The notes below the pieces were generated by a model, which saw only the letters and a program-made list of their open reading frames with translations, was not told the origin of the DNA and did not search any database. Source: Dermatemys mawii (taxonomy: Eukaryota > Chordata > Testudines > Dermatemydidae). Taken from it: a stretch of DNA of 64,000 bases. Where the stretch lies: positions 17,967,327 through 18,031,326 of the forward strand of contig ML677358.1 of the NCBI GenBank assembly GCA_007922305.1, written 5' to 3'. The stretch's first letter is position 1. Each line of letters opens with the position of its first letter. Below are positions 22,368 through 34,178 of the stretch, one piece after another. Both the position numbers and the translations under genes were made by a program.

Positions 22368-22682
22368 TTAAATGTTGCCTTCCCAGGTTTTAGGGTCCCA
22401 CAAAGGGGCTGCTGTAACCACCCTGACCTGGGCGACCGTGATGGGCTTCCGCCCCTGTTTCACGTGTCGCTTGTCGGCAATACACACCACAAGTGCCTCA
22501 CAGCAGCGTGTGGGGGCTTGAGCCCTTTTCGCCTGCAAGGTCACCACCTCCTGTGCTACCGCCCGCGCCTTTGCTTGCGCCAAACACTTTTGCATTTTAC
22601 CTTTTACAAGCCTCTGCAGATGCAGAAGCTCACTGTCCTGGGCCCGGAGCGCAGTTAGAAACAGCCACGCCAACTCACCCAT
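22368..22682 (-). pseudogene. Provirus gag-like remnant frame
   Basis: A 104-codon minus-strand frame, rich in Ala, Gln, Lys and Arg, starting M-G-E-L-A-W-L-F-L and ending in a W-D-P-K-T-W-E-G-N block. It lies between primer binding site and protease, where gag is expected, with a helical, charged composition. I see no zinc knuckle (C-x2-C-x4-H-x4-C). It stops in TAA at 22370-22368 before the protease frame. It may instead be a fragment of a spacer peptide; gag is inferred from position. Confidence 0.4.
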
Positions 22683-22715
22683 AGCGCGCCGCTCCGTCCC
22701 AGACTGCCGGCTGAC

Positions 22716-22916
22716 TCACAATTGGTGCAGTCCCTCCACGAGATGCACTGGAGTAACCCCAGCCGCCTGGTGAAACTCAGGCCACTTCGCCGGGGCTGCC
22801 GAGCCGGCCACCAGTCGTGCAACCGGCCCCCATCGCTCCGTCGGGGGCTCTTCTGGTATGCGCTGCAGGGGCAGCGACAACTCCCCTGCCTCCCCTACCT
22901 TCGACCAAAAGGGCAT
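22716..22916 (-). pseudogene. First frame downstream of the primer binding site
   Basis: A 66-residue minus-strand frame starting at the ATG at 22916-22914, 12 bases after the primer binding site (M-P-F-W-S-K-V-G-E...). It is out of continuity with the next frame by a stop at 22718-22716. Position suggests the N-terminus of gag, but I recognise no matrix domain and the leader is unusually short. Confidence 0.3.
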
Positions 22917-22927
22917 CGTTCCACGGG

Positions 22928-22945
22928 ACCCTGCTCGCTGCGCCA
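22928..22945 (-). other. Primer binding site, tRNA-Ser type
   Basis: On the minus strand the 18 bases read TGGCGCAGCGAGCAGGGT, complementary to the 3' end (...CTCGCTGCGCCA) of a vertebrate tRNA-Ser(UGA) as I remember it. It starts two bases after the LTR terminus, the usual spacing. This fixes the element as minus-strand and 22948-23507 as the 5' LTR. Confidence 0.75.
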
Positions 22946-22947
22946 AA

Positions 22948-23507
22948 TGTTGCAGGGTACTTTTTTGTCCCGTAGGAACGAGGCACACAAACAGCTGTTG
23001 AATAGAAGTAGTGAGTTTATTGAAGGCAAAATGACACACCTGCAGCGGGGGCTCCACTCGCTGCTGTCACTAAACGGGGACTCGGCGCATCGGAGCAATG
23101 CCCGGGGAAGAAGCCCACTGCGCGTGGGCACACAGGCAAAGAAATAACAGGAACATTTGCATCTCATGCATACCTCATGAATAACTAATACCCTGTTTCT
23201 GTCTTGTTAGTATGCAGGTGTTTCATTTCAAGGCAAGTAAACCGTGAGAGCCAAGTTCGGCATGGGAAATATGCGATAACAGGGCAAAGACTGATAACAG
23301 TGGCCGAAAGTACCCTTTCCTTCCCAGGAGTGTGTGTGGGGGGGGGGAAATAAGCACCCTTTCCTTCCCAAGAGTGTGTGTGTGGGGAGAAATGAGCACA
23401 CACACCCCCCGGAATGGGGGGGGGGGTGAGCACCCCTTCCTTTCCTGGAGTCAAGGATGAGAGTGCCCTTAGCATTCTACCGTCACAATGTCTTGTGCAC
23501 CCTTACA
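22948..23507 (-). repeat. Provirus 5' LTR, normal composition
   Basis: It begins TG and ends CA on the + strand and abuts the primer binding site at 22945. On the minus strand, U3 runs from 23507 downward. U3 carries tandem units with ccctttccttccca and gtgtgtgtgggg (about 23313-23445) and an ATGCAAAT octamer (23162-23155). The AATAAA polyadenylation signal is at 23021-23016. It keeps its cytosines, including many CpGs, unlike the 3' LTR. Confidence 0.85.
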
Positions 23508-23512
23508 AGGCA
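23508..23512 (+). repeat. Provirus target-site duplication, right
   Basis: aggca, identical to 20432-20436. Confidence 0.85.
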
Positions 23513-23539
23513 ATAGCATAAAACTCCAAAATGCACCTA

Positions 23540-24215
23540 ATGATGCAATTGCAACACTGTCATCTGGGGATCAACTCGTTAGAGAGACAGATTTTAAGGT
23601 TAAATGGGACCATCATGATCCCCTTATCTGACTTCCTGCACATCGCAGGCCACAGAACCTTCCCCCTCTCCTCGTCCTGCAGTAGACCCCTAACCACTGG
23701 CTCAGTTACTGTAGTCTTCAGATCTTCATCTGAAGGCTTCAAGTTACAGAGAATCCACCATTTACAGTAGCTTAAACCTGTAAGGGCCCGTGCCCCAGTC
23801 TGCAAAGGAAGGTGAAAAATCTGCAGGGTCTCTAACAATCTGACCTGGGGGGAAATTCCTTCCTGACCCCAGATATGGTGATCAGTTATAATCTGAGCAT
23901 GTGGGCAAGATCCTCCAGGCAGAGACCTAGGAAAGAATTCTCTGTAGTAAATCAGAGCCGGCGCCATCTAGTGTCCCAGCACCAGCTATTGGGGATGTTT
24001 GCTGCTAGCAGTCACAGATGAGCTACATGCCACTGTAGACCGTTGTATCATGCCATCCCCTCCATAAACTTATTAAGCTGAGTCTTGAAGCCAGTTAGGT
24101 TTTTCGTCCCCACTGCTCCCCTTGGGAGTTTGTTCTGGTACTTCACTCCTTCGATGGTTAGAAATCTTTGTCTAATTTCAAGCCTAAACTTGTTGATGGC
24201 TAGTTTACATTAGAA
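23540..24215 (-). mobile_element. CR1-like LINE 3' region, antisense
   Basis: Reverse-complement CR1 text: ggggaaattccttcctgacc, ctgagcatgtgggcaagat, and farther on cttattaagctgagtcttga and ccccttgggagtttgttctg, which match the untranslated and RT C-terminal regions of turtle/bird CR1 subfamilies. Much decayed, no open frame of note. Confidence 0.75.
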
Positions 24216-24789
24216 AGATGGCAGGTCATGGTGTGTATGTGCATGTGAATGTTTGATGACCTGGATTCTCTGACACAACTCTAGGGTTAGCCTAGCTGAA
24301 AGACATAACCACCAGTTCCTAAGACCCAGCGCTTTACTGACTCCCCGCTTAAAGAATATTCATCCAATGCTCTGAATCTTATGGACCCTCTTCCCACTCT
24401 GTGTATCTAGCTATCATATTTATAAGACACCTATCACCTTGGCATCTAAGTGCTAGACAAAATTGTGGATCATATAAATCCAAAGCAGCTGATGTTTTCT
24501 CTCGTTTCCCCTGGATTTATGGCAGATGTCAATTTACAGGCCAGGAGGAATTGTTTGTTTACTAGATGTAGTTTCTGGGGAAAGGCACGTTGATCTGAAC
24601 ACATCCAGGCTTGGGATCAGTCTAGTTCTTCCTGCCTAGGAGTTCCATAGGTTGGATCCTACTGCTGACGGTGTTCTGCCTCCACACCCCAATGCCCTCC
24701 GATGGTCCTCAGCATCTGAGTCTCTCCAGCTTTCTCATCTCTGTGGACCTTGGCTCTCATGGAGATCACTGTGGACTCTGTAGTCCATG

Positions 24790-25045
24790 CACATATTATT
24801 ATAAGTATTACAGTAGCACTCTAGGCCCCAACTGAGATGAGGGCCTTGTGTTGCTAGGTGCTGCACAGACACAGAGAGACATTCCTTGCCCCATCGCGCT
24901 GATACTCTAACCAGAGAAGAGAGACAAAGAGTGGGAGGGCACACAGAGGGGCAGAGAGAGGAAATGGCTTGCTCAAGATTACACAAAAGATCATGGAAAG
25001 AACCAGGAACTGGTCTTTGGAGTTCCATTCCAGTGCCCTCTCTAC
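24790..25045. mobile_element. SINE-like repeat with MIR-related tail
   Basis: It starts with attataagtattacagtagc and ggccccaactgagatgaggg, continues tgctaggtgctgcacagaca, then has the antisense MIR-type part (atggcttgctcaagattaca; gaaccaggaactgg). The same order occurs at 33825, 50385 and 53690, so it is one dispersed family. Confidence 0.6.
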
Positions 25046-25059
25046 TATCTCCTTTCAAG

Positions 25060-25160
25060 TAGTCCTGCCTTGTCCATTAAGGGCTTTGTAGCTTAGGACC
25101 AGGGCTGTGAATTTGAAACAAATGAGGGGAGCCAGTGGAGTTTGCAAAGCCCTAGCTACA
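25060..25160. mobile_element. Fragment related to the repeat at 40930
   Basis: 'agggctttgtagcttaggac' and 'gggagccagtggag' parallel 'aggactttataggtcaacac' and 'gcaaccagtgcagg' at 41037-41105. The two are old copies of one family. Confidence 0.4.
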
Positions 25161-26639
25161 GATTGGCAGACTCTGCTTACAGGGATATTGGTGTCCTCAA
25201 GGTGGCATCCATAACAAATTTGCCCCCTGGGTGTCCCTTTCACTGCAGGACTTTAAGAAGAAGTTCTGAAGTCTATCTGTGTGATAACTCTGGAAATCAT
25301 GCAGGAGCGTCTGTCCCGGGTCCAGAGTCTAGAGCTCTCAACTGAAGAGTTTTCATCAAAATTGCAACTATTCCCTGAGAGATCACGTCCCTGATACTTC
25401 CTGTAATCTCAGCACTAGCAGTTGGGGATTCAGTCTGGAAAACTTTAGTACAGGCTTTAGTATTCTTCCTCCCTATCTAAGTATTTTTATGGCCCCTATT
25501 GCTATAGTATTTGAGGGCCTAATTCTCACCGTTGCCTCGGCAGGATATGTTAATCCTCGGTCCCCTTGTCATCTGATGTATATGGTGGTTTTGTGCTGTT
25601 CAACAACTGGTGTGCTAGAAATGGAATCCGTTATTGCATTGTCCCTTGTATAATCCATACCTTTGTTACTAACATGGGATGAAGGATGCTTTTAGCTGTC
25701 AGAATGATGAATCTTTTCCCCAGCACTAGCCACCACAACAAATCACAGTGACTTTCCAGCTTCAGCCCTGGCTTGTTCATTCTGCTACAGGTTACCGAAA
25801 AGCTCTGAACAATGGCTATGAAGATCACAATGTGTTTGTTAGCATAGGAACTTTGTCCTTTGTCCTTCTTGTGTGCTCGAATTGGAGAAAATGCCAATGA
25901 TCCAACCTGTTCTGTGCAGAGGAGTCTCTGCTACCTGACCACTTGTCTGCAGAAGCCCTCATTTCAATGATACCTTTGTGATATACAAGGCGTGTTCATA
26001 GGTTCATGACGTGTTTTCCAATAGTTACTCCTGAGAAGTGGACGTTTGGTCAGGCCAGGGCTGAGCTTGTGGAATGTAAGTTCACACAGGAAAGACTTCA
26101 TTTCCCCCTGTGCTTTGGAACTGGGGAGCCAACTGCATCAAGCAGAACCACAGATGAAGAATGCCTTACCCTCTAGATAACTGCTAATGATCTAAACCCC
26201 ATCCCACCATACAGGCTGGGGAGAGCACTCCTTTAGGTTACCCTACTCACAGCAGAGTCAAGTGGAGCAAATATTCAGTCATAAATTACCTGATCAATGG
26301 GAATTAGCTGTCTAAATGCCTTTGAGAATCAGGGCTAAACCATCTCTACCAAGTCCTGCAACCTGTTGGCACTCTCCAAAATGGATGATAATTACACCAG
26401 CTTTGCCAGAGTACCTGCAGCTTTCTCTATCTGTAGAATGAAAAATAGCACCGTTGGCCCATATTTTAAATAGCATGCACTCTAAGGGTTCCTAAAGGAA
26501 ATGAATACATTGCAATAGAGAGGCTAAAGCAGTTTTAGCTTGCAAATGTACTGCTAGCTGAGGATGTTGTTGTCTTTAGACAGCAAAGGTAGTGGACATA
26601 GTTTAGAGAATATATCTACTATCTAAGGTCCTTATATGG

Positions 26640-26880
26640 CCTTTTTCAACATGATATCAGAGCACCTCATAGTCTTTAATGTAAATACATGATCAACTCA
26701 CACATTTGTCCTCAGAACACCCCTGGGAGGGAGAGAAGGGCTATTCTTCCCAATTCCCAGACGTAGATCTAAGTCAGAGAGAGGTGAAACCATTTGTCAA
26801 AGGTCACACAGAGAGTCTGTGGTGGATCAGGGACCAGAACCTGCCTCTCCTCAGCACTCTGACCACTAGACTACCTTTCC
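26640..26880 (-). mobile_element. MIR-like SINE, antisense
   Basis: Reverse-complement MIR words: gagcacctcatagtctttaa, gtcaaaggtcacacagagag, gatcagggaccagaacctgc and ctgaccactagactac. Ancient. Confidence 0.6.
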
Positions 26881-27394
26881 TCTGTGTAAAGAATGCACAC
26901 GGGCTGGTTTCCAAGTGTTGCAAATTTAAAATGTGAAAATGGAATTGTTTTGTGCAGAACTGTTGTGTTATAGTTTATTTTTTAAAATGCAGCTGTAATT
27001 TACCATAAAAATCTTGGATGCTCTGCAGATATTTATGAAATTGCAAATTGACAGTATTGATATCGGACAATAAGGGCATCCATGGCTCTTTTCAGGGCTC
27101 ACTGAGGTGGTGCAGTTTAGGCAGACCTCTGCTTTGCAGAGCTGCAAGAATAATTCACAATGAATAATTTACTCCATGTATTCTCCTCCCCACTCCCGCC
27201 CCACATTATCCTGCTAGCAAATTGTTTGCAAAAAGATTGTGAAATTCTCCAATGAATTCATTGTAGCCTTAATCCACCTCCCATTGAAGTCAGTGGATAA
27301 ACTCTGATTGACTTCAATGAGAGATGGATCAGGCCTTATTTGAAATTATTCACAAATTTCTTCTTTTGATCTTTGGGGAGAGCATATCCCAACC

Positions 27395-27535
27395 TGTAAT
27401 TGATGGGCGGTAGGAAAAAACTTTACAAAAGGGTCAGTTCTTTCATTTTGCTCCTTCCTTTGGAGCAACTGGTACTGTCCACTGTCAGAGACAGACCTTT
27501 GGTCTGAGCCAACCTGGTAATTCCTATGCTCCTAG
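27395..27535 (+). mobile_element. CR1 3' end fragment, sense
   Basis: 'ggagcaactggtactgtcca' followed by 'ctgtcagagacagacctttg' and 'gtctgagcca' parallels the CR1 3' UTR at 19604-19680. Confidence 0.6.
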
Positions 27536-28059
27536 ATCTGCAGACCATTTACACTAGGGTGTATATGACAATCAAATATAAAATGCATCATTTGTGCCAT
27601 CATTTATGTAATTAATGTGTGCAACTGATGTAAGTCATGTAGCTAACCTGCTTAGTGCAAACTGCAAATGTTGTACATCAATATACACTCTGAAAACCCA
27701 CGTTCCACAAATATTTGAGCACTCACACTGGAAATGGGTTGTGGACAAGTATTCATATTTGCAAAGTTACACAAGGTTATTTTTATATTGACCCAGAATG
27801 CAGTAATTATAAGTAAGGACTCTGCATACAGGATGATTAAAACCTGCTTTTGAATTTGAACACATTTTCTTAGAAAAAGCACTTTTCACCCATATCTGGC
27901 GTTCTGTGTCTTTTTGGGCAAGTATCTGTTCGTTTACCTGCTAGATGGCGCTGTCATCTAACAAAACCCAGACTTCAGACTACCTGGTGCATACATGCCG
28001 TGGTGCATGAGTACTTGCCATTGGAGAAGTAGAGACAACTGAAGTTTATAACAGACTGC

Positions 28060-28098
28060 AAAATAAATAAATAAATAAATAAATAAAATAATAATAAA
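28060..28098 (+). repeat. (AAAT)n microsatellite
   Basis: About eight AAAT units merging into AAT units. Confidence 0.9.
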
Positions 28099-28669
28099 AC
28101 AATTCCCAACTCTTTCTCGCATTCTTTTCAGGGTTATTTCCCTTCAGTGTGCCCGTGAATTACATATAAATTTTAATAGATCGTGCCACACATTTAAAGT
28201 TATAGGGTTTTTATACAAACCCAGCATGCAGTAATTATGAGTGTAAAATACATTTGGGGAAAAACATTTTGCAGCTTGCCAAGACTAACAGCTTACAAAT
28301 AAGGACTCATTCCTGCTCTGGTCTAAATCCTCACTCTGGAGACTTTGCACATACATTTGAAATTAAACAATCACCATGTTTACTGGAGAAAAAAAAAGCC
28401 TTGACTTCTATAGGTCCTTCTATAAATATTTTTGTGGCTCTTGCTCATTGGCCAGTGTGCAATCAGAGATAGGGTGTGGGGTGTTTAATGCAAAATAATA
28501 CCTGGATTTTAAACAGAAAATTGGTTGCTGTGATTAATTGGTGCCTTATTTTCTCAGGTGGATCTTCTGTTTGCAGTTGAGGGCCACAAGAACAGCTCCA
28601 CAGTCCGCATCACAAATTAGAGCTCCAAACTGCAGCTTCCACTGTATTACACCAATAGAGTAGGAAGAC

Positions 28670-28990
28670 AGCAGAGAGAGATGAGAGTAAAGGGAGACAG
28701 AGGGAAGGAGACCAAGGAGAAGGCTCTAAAATGAAAGAAACCTAAGAGGAGAGGAGAGAGAGAACATGCAGAGAAGATGAGATGAACAAAGAGGGGATAG
28801 AGAACAGAGGAGAGATGAGAGAAAAAAGAATAGAAAAGGATGAGGGGAAAGAAGAGGGAGAGGAGGAGGTGGAAAGCAGAGAACAGTGAGAGGAAGCTGA
28901 GTGGGAAGAAATGAACCAGAGGGAGGGCATGCAGACTGGGAGCAGAGTGGAAGAGAAGAGGCTAAGACGCAGAGGGAGGTTGGCAGGACA
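28670..28990 (+). repeat. Purine-rich (GA) tract
   Basis: About 320 bases almost wholly A and G on this strand (gagaggagagagagagaaca, gaagagggagaggaggagg). The Ser/Leu/Pro-rich minus-strand frames here are an artefact of the polypyrimidine strand. It could form triplex DNA; no gene. Confidence 0.8.
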
Positions 28991-29636
28991 AGGGGCTGCT
29001 GAGCTAGCACAAAAGAATTCTGACCCTGGGGTGCATTGTTTTCTGGTGGTTGCGTTTCTCCAGAAAGTACAGCGCACTTCCGGCCTGGGTGGGTGGTGCG
29101 TCCGTCCCAGCCATAACAGTCTGCTCTGAGCCAGTTTAAATCTGGGCGGATCTATCACTTGTTGGCGTTTCTGCCTTGGAAAGCTGTTGGCCCTCAGGTT
29201 CAATGGGAGTCACTCTGGGCAGCTGCTGTGTTCCAAAAATGAAGCCTCAGTTGGTGGGACATGATATCTCCCAGGCCAGACGATACAAATGGCTTTAGTA
29301 AAGGAATCCATTTCTCATGCTTTGCAATGGACCTGTTACACATAGAGGGGTCCAAGATACATACAACAATATAAGAAGATTTAGACTGTTGCATTTAGAC
29401 CCTAGCAAACAACCATCCGATTGAAATGCACAGTTCTCTGTGCTCTGACAACAAGAAACATGGAGGGTTTTTCTCCCTTTTTAGCCTATGCCTGGTAACT
29501 GTAGTGGGAGGCAGCAGATTCTTCACATGCCCTGAGGATTCCCCTACTGCTTCGCCCATCTTCCTGAAGGACCTGCCCATAGCAATCAATCATGTAGTCC
29601 TATCTCATGATTCTTCATAGCTCATCAACCACACTA

Positions 29637-29854
29637 CAGGCGAGTTGCCTCTTATGTGCATTTAACATGTGCAAATTCAGCTTTGCGTGGTCAGCAAAAA
29701 AAGAGAAAAATAGAAAAATAATCATTTCAAAACTATATCTGTAGTGCGGGCGATTCCGCCCGCCATTCCACTCAATGAATGTTTGACTATACGTGGTTTT
29801 CGCTTTACACACTGACTGCGGAATGTAACCCCAGTGTCAGATGAGACTCGCCTG
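29637..29854. mobile_element. Tigger/pogo-like MITE
   Basis: TA-flanked (29635-29636; 29855-29856) with ends CAGGCGAGT and ACTCGCCTG. The text after the left end (tatgtgcatttaacatgtgc, cagctttgcgtggtcagc) resembles Tigger-type terminal sequence with 'tttacgcggt' words. Non-coding, about 218 bp. Confidence 0.65.
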
Positions 29855-31832
29855 TACTTCTGTATTATTATTACTTGGAGTACAAGCACACATTTATGGA
29901 TGCAGAGTGAAATTCACCCCTCCCGTGCAGAGTGTGAGCCCAAAAACTTTGACCCATTCAGTTCTACTTACATTTTATGTGTGGGGCTTACACAAGACTT
30001 AAGTTCTGCACAGAGAGGTGAATTTCATCCCTAATGCATTCCCATTCCCATAAGGCATACATAACATCCCCACTTCTCAGTCCTGCATGCATCCCAATGA
30101 GGCTGTGGTTACTTTAAAAGTTATCACAGCTTTGTGGGTGGGTGTATGTCTGTGCCCGTGACAAAATGAACATGTGTCCTGAAACATCAGGTTAGTCTCT
30201 TTTTGCAATATTAGACAATCGCTAGTTCCTGAGCCATTAATGCTTGGCTTCCAGATTAAATAAAATTGTGTTCCTGCTCGATAGGAAATGAAGGATTTCT
30301 AAAAGGATGGAGTGGGTCCTAGAATCCCTAATCCTCCCTACCGCAGTTCCATTCCTTCCCACACTTTCTGCTGTTGGAAAAAATAAAAGAATGAGAGCAG
30401 AGTCCAAAGGGCTGAGCGTGGAGCAGGAGCTGGGATTGTTTTTCCTGGCTGACACACTTGCTGGTGCGCTTGCTGCTTCCTTGAAAGGCCGGTGGTGGGG
30501 CGGGAGGGGGGAAGAGATTAAGGTCCAAGATAATGCAAAGACTATTCAAACTGGAAACAGAGGGGAAATATAGAAGGTCTGTTTTTTCCAATAGTCAGGA
30601 ATCAGAAAACAGAGGAATATAATTTGCAGATTAGGAAAATGAACAAAGAGGATAAAATTAACTTTATCACAGAGAGGAGAATGGTCATTTTGAAGGGGAA
30701 AACCACCCCCCAAACCTCCATAAAACTTTATGGCTGATATAATCAAAAGGTTGATTTAAACTAAGTAGGAAATATCAGCAAATATGAAAGAGGGAGGGCA
30801 GCTGCCCGTTCTTGGTTTTGTTATCTGGATTGAATGCAACACCCAGCGCAAGGGTTGGCATTCCAGATCTCTGCTGGTCCTCTCTTCGGGGGGTGTGTGT
30901 GTTTCAGGGAATAGGGAGGTGGGAAGGGAATGCCAAACTTACCCAACACACAGTTGGTGGGTGTCAATCACACATTGTGATGCTGGCACACCGGGTGCCA
31001 ATTCATGGCAAGGCCCCAGGCCTCACTGAACACTGACAAATATATAGCTGGAAACCAGTCTGCCTTACCCATGTGTTTTAAGACAAATATTAGAGGTGAA
31101 AGAATGCATTTGGTGTCTAGACCTTATGAATAGTGTAGGATGCTGCATATATTGATCTCACTTATAACTTCTCTAGCCCATGGTATAAAGTTATACTGAG
31201 TGTTTGTATTGAAAACCTCCATGACTGGGTAACTTACCAAACAGAAAAGAAGCATTAATTAGTGTAAAGTGCTGCTTCTGCAGACCTGAGGGCTACTGAA
31301 ACACATCAAAGGGACAATCACTTTGTGGATTGCCTTCCCCACACACTTGAAGAGGAATCGGGTGCTGACACTTGTTCTATCAGTTTGGACTCTGAGGACA
31401 GGAGATAAAAATTAGAGACAAGGAGAAAGTGGGTCTTTGTGCTGTCTGGACTCAGAGGAACAAAGATTCCTAAACATAAGCAAGAGATCTCCATGCTGCT
31501 TGGCAGGGGTCAGCCCTAAAGGACATAAGGAGCTGCTTATTATAGAAGCTTATATTACCTTTTAAAATCCAAGACTGTAACTGAGTTGCGTGTGGGTATG
31601 TTTCCTGTCTTAACCTTGGCAATAATTCATTTCCTAGTTAATAAATCTTTAGTCAGTTTATTACAGGATTGGCTACAGGCACTGTCTTTGGTTTGAGGTC
31701 TGAGTACAATTGACCTGGGTATGCGACTGGTCCTTTGGAACTGGGAGCAACCTGAATGTGGTTGATTTTGGTGTAAAATGACCATCTGTCATATAGTCCA
31801 GCTTGTCTGGGTGGCAACAGAGACTGGAATCC
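29855..31832. other. Unassigned DNA
   Basis: No gene or definite repeat seen. GC-moderate around 30300-30550 and 30840-31030. Confidence 0.3.
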
Positions 31833-32245
31833 TAGAATCATAGATGATTCAGGTTGGAAGAGACCTCAGGAGGTCATCTAGTCCAAGCCCCTGCTCAAAG
31901 CAGGACCAACCCCAACTAAATCATCCCAGCCAGGGCTTTGTCAAGCTGGGTCTTAAAAACCTCTAAGGATGGAGATTCCACCATCTCCCTAGGTAACCCA
32001 TTCCAGTACTTCACCACCCTCCTAGGGAAAAAGTGTTTCTTAATATCCAACCTAGACCTCTCTCACTGCAACTCGAGACCATTGCTCCTTTTTCTGTCAT
32101 CTGCCACCTGTGAGAACAGCCGAGCTCCATCCTCTTTGGAGCCCCTCTTCAGGTAGTTGAAGGCTTCTGTCAAATCCCCCCTCACTCTTTTCTCTTCTGC
32201 GGACTAAACAAGCCCAGTTCCCTCAGCCTCTCCTAGGAAATGCCC
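31833..32245 (-). mobile_element. CR1 LINE 3' region, antisense
   Basis: It opens with tagaatcatagatgattcag (reverse complement of the CR1 3' terminus), then ttggaagagacctcaggagg and ctcaaagcaggaccaacccc, then cccattccagtacttcacca. This is a distinct CR1 subfamily from that at 7821. No intact frame. Confidence 0.85.
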
Positions 32246-33112
32246 AATGAGGCTCAGTGACTGAATAGTAACGCTGTTATAGTGCTGCAGGAATTCACAC
32301 TTGTTACTGGGCTGGTGAAATCTAATGATAGAACCTGTGAGCAGTTTGGGGATTCTGCTGGGCTTGTTTGCCCTGAGGCTGGCATTCACAGTAGAGAATC
32401 ACTCCAGACAGCATGACACATTTTCCCACTCATCATCTGATGATTTCTCCCATTGAACTTCCATGAAACAAACCACCAAACTTAAACCAGCCCAGAAAAC
32501 TTCCTTAATATACAATATAAATAAAATTGTCTCTCGCACTACCCAGCCTTGGGGGAGCAGTTCAGTGGGTGTATTGGAAAGAGATGCTTCTGAAAAGCAA
32601 AAGGATTGTAAGTTATGTACAGAACTGGTTGCTATAACAGGGGGATCCTACTGAGTGGCAGCATGAACTGTAAGAAGGGGTTCTCCTCGTGTTGATCTTA
32701 GTAATACATGGCCAAAGAACAATATATTCTGACATGTTCCGTGTTAAAATACAGCTGCTGAACTAGATATAAAGAAAGACAGAATGGTTTCACCATACCC
32801 TGGCCTAGCGCACTCTCCTGATTGAGATTAGGGACAGGTGAATATGTAAATAATGACAATATGTAAATAAATTCAACCCTTTTCCCAAGCAATATCTGAA
32901 TCTGACATTCAACTAGTTTGACTCACTGGAAAAGATCTCTTCATATTTCTTTTTTTGTGCTGCTTTAAGTTTGCAAACATTACCCTTCCAGTATTATGGA
33001 TGTGCAATAGAAGCACAAGAGGCTGGAAAATGTGTGCCAACTCCTGTTCTCTTGAAGTTTTCATTTTGGGCTTTGCAAAATATTTGACTTCAATTTTGGA
33101 AGCCAAAGAACT

Positions 33113-33221
33113 AGAGCTAGTCAAAAGACAGTGAAAATGTTTAAGCTGCAAATTTTGAATTTTTTTCTTGAAAAAAATGTCATTGAAATTTTGAATTTTG
33201 CCAGAAATTTCAACTAGCTCT
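33113..33221. mobile_element. Short MITE with AGAGCTAGT ends
   Basis: Ends agagctagtcaaaa and aatttcaactagctct are inverted repeats; interior AT-rich with TTGAAATTTTGAA. Same family as 11022-11296. Confidence 0.55.
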
Positions 33222-33824
33222 GTAAGCTGATCAAAACTCAGAAAACATTTATGGAAAAATTTCAACCTCGATTGTGAAACAAAAAAAACCTGAAAAAATT
33301 CAACCTGCTTTATTTGGGGGTTACCTCTTTTCTGGTGCCAGGATTTCATCCAAAGATCTCACGTCTCAATCAGGATGTTCTTTCCAAGGTCTTCACAGAA
33401 AGGCTGTGACCCTGAAAATTTCCAAATATGGGGCAGGGAAAGTCATCCAAAATGAAATGATAAAAATTTCTATTAAAATTTTCATGCAAAAAAATCATAG
33501 CTCTATTTCAGCCTCACCAAAGAGGCTCATATACATTCAGAAAAGCACCCTAAAAGATCTCTGAGCCCAGAGTGAAGGTTCATGTATATAACACTACTGC
33601 TTCCCAAAATAGCTCATAACAACATCCACCTCTAAGGGCATGGTTCTGAAGATGGAATACCTGTAACCTGATATTCTGCATCGGAGTTTTGGTGGGTGGA
33701 GTTGTATGGAGCCAGACAGAACTATGTTACTTCCTCTTGAGCTTAGTGAAATTAACCATCTGTTACCCGCCGGGTATTATACAGCAGGTCAGACTCAATG
33801 ATCACAATTATAATTTATAATTTG

Positions 33825-33985
33825 TGTTACTGTAGCAGCTAGGAGCCCTCATCCATTGACCAGGGGTCTCCCTGTGCTGCTGTACAAACACAGAATGAAA
33901 AGACAGTACCTGCCCCAAAGAGCTTGTAATCTAAGTTGGTCCCTTCTGGCCTTAAAAACTACAAATCTGTCCCAGTTGTTACTTT
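33825..33985 (+). mobile_element. SINE-like repeat fragment
   Basis: 'tactgtagcagctaggagcc', 'gtgctgctgtacaaacacag' and 'ctgccccaaagagcttgtaa' match the family at 24790 and 50385. Confidence 0.6.
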
Positions 33986-34178
33986 TTCTAACCCTACCTC
34001 AGATACTTTGTTAGTCTTACTTTAGACACGGCACGTGACATTTTGTGGAAATGTGTACAAACCTAACCCTCACCCCGCTGAAGCTTATACCTCAATCAAT
34101 AATGCTATGGTGCTCACCTATTTTAAATGAATATCTTGATAAACTTCTCTTTCCCACTTGATTTAGCCTCCACTCAAC

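Larger units (their letters stand above)
20437..23507 (-). mobile_element. Small LTR provirus (ERV/gypsy-like), antisense
   Basis: An old retrovirus-like element reading on the minus strand. It has two LTRs (20437-20937 and 22948-23507), a 5-bp target duplication, a tRNA-Ser-type primer binding site next to the right LTR, and about 2.0 kb of interior with gag-like and protease-like remnants. I find no RT, RNase H, integrase or envelope, so it is an internally deleted, non-autonomous copy that must have been replicated in trans. The left (3') LTR and neighbouring interior are massively C-to-T changed. tRNA-Ser priming plus a 5-bp duplication suggests class III ERV or gypsy; I cannot decide between them without an RT domain. 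Confidence 0.85.

Noticed and set aside
20437..23507. Two unrelated solo LTRs rather than one provirus
   Set aside because: The exact aggca duplication outside both LTRs, the primer site beside the right LTR and the protease motif in the same orientation favour one insertion.
28742..29203. Ser/Leu-rich 153-codon frame on the - strand
   Set aside because: A product of the polypyrimidine strand of the GA tract.
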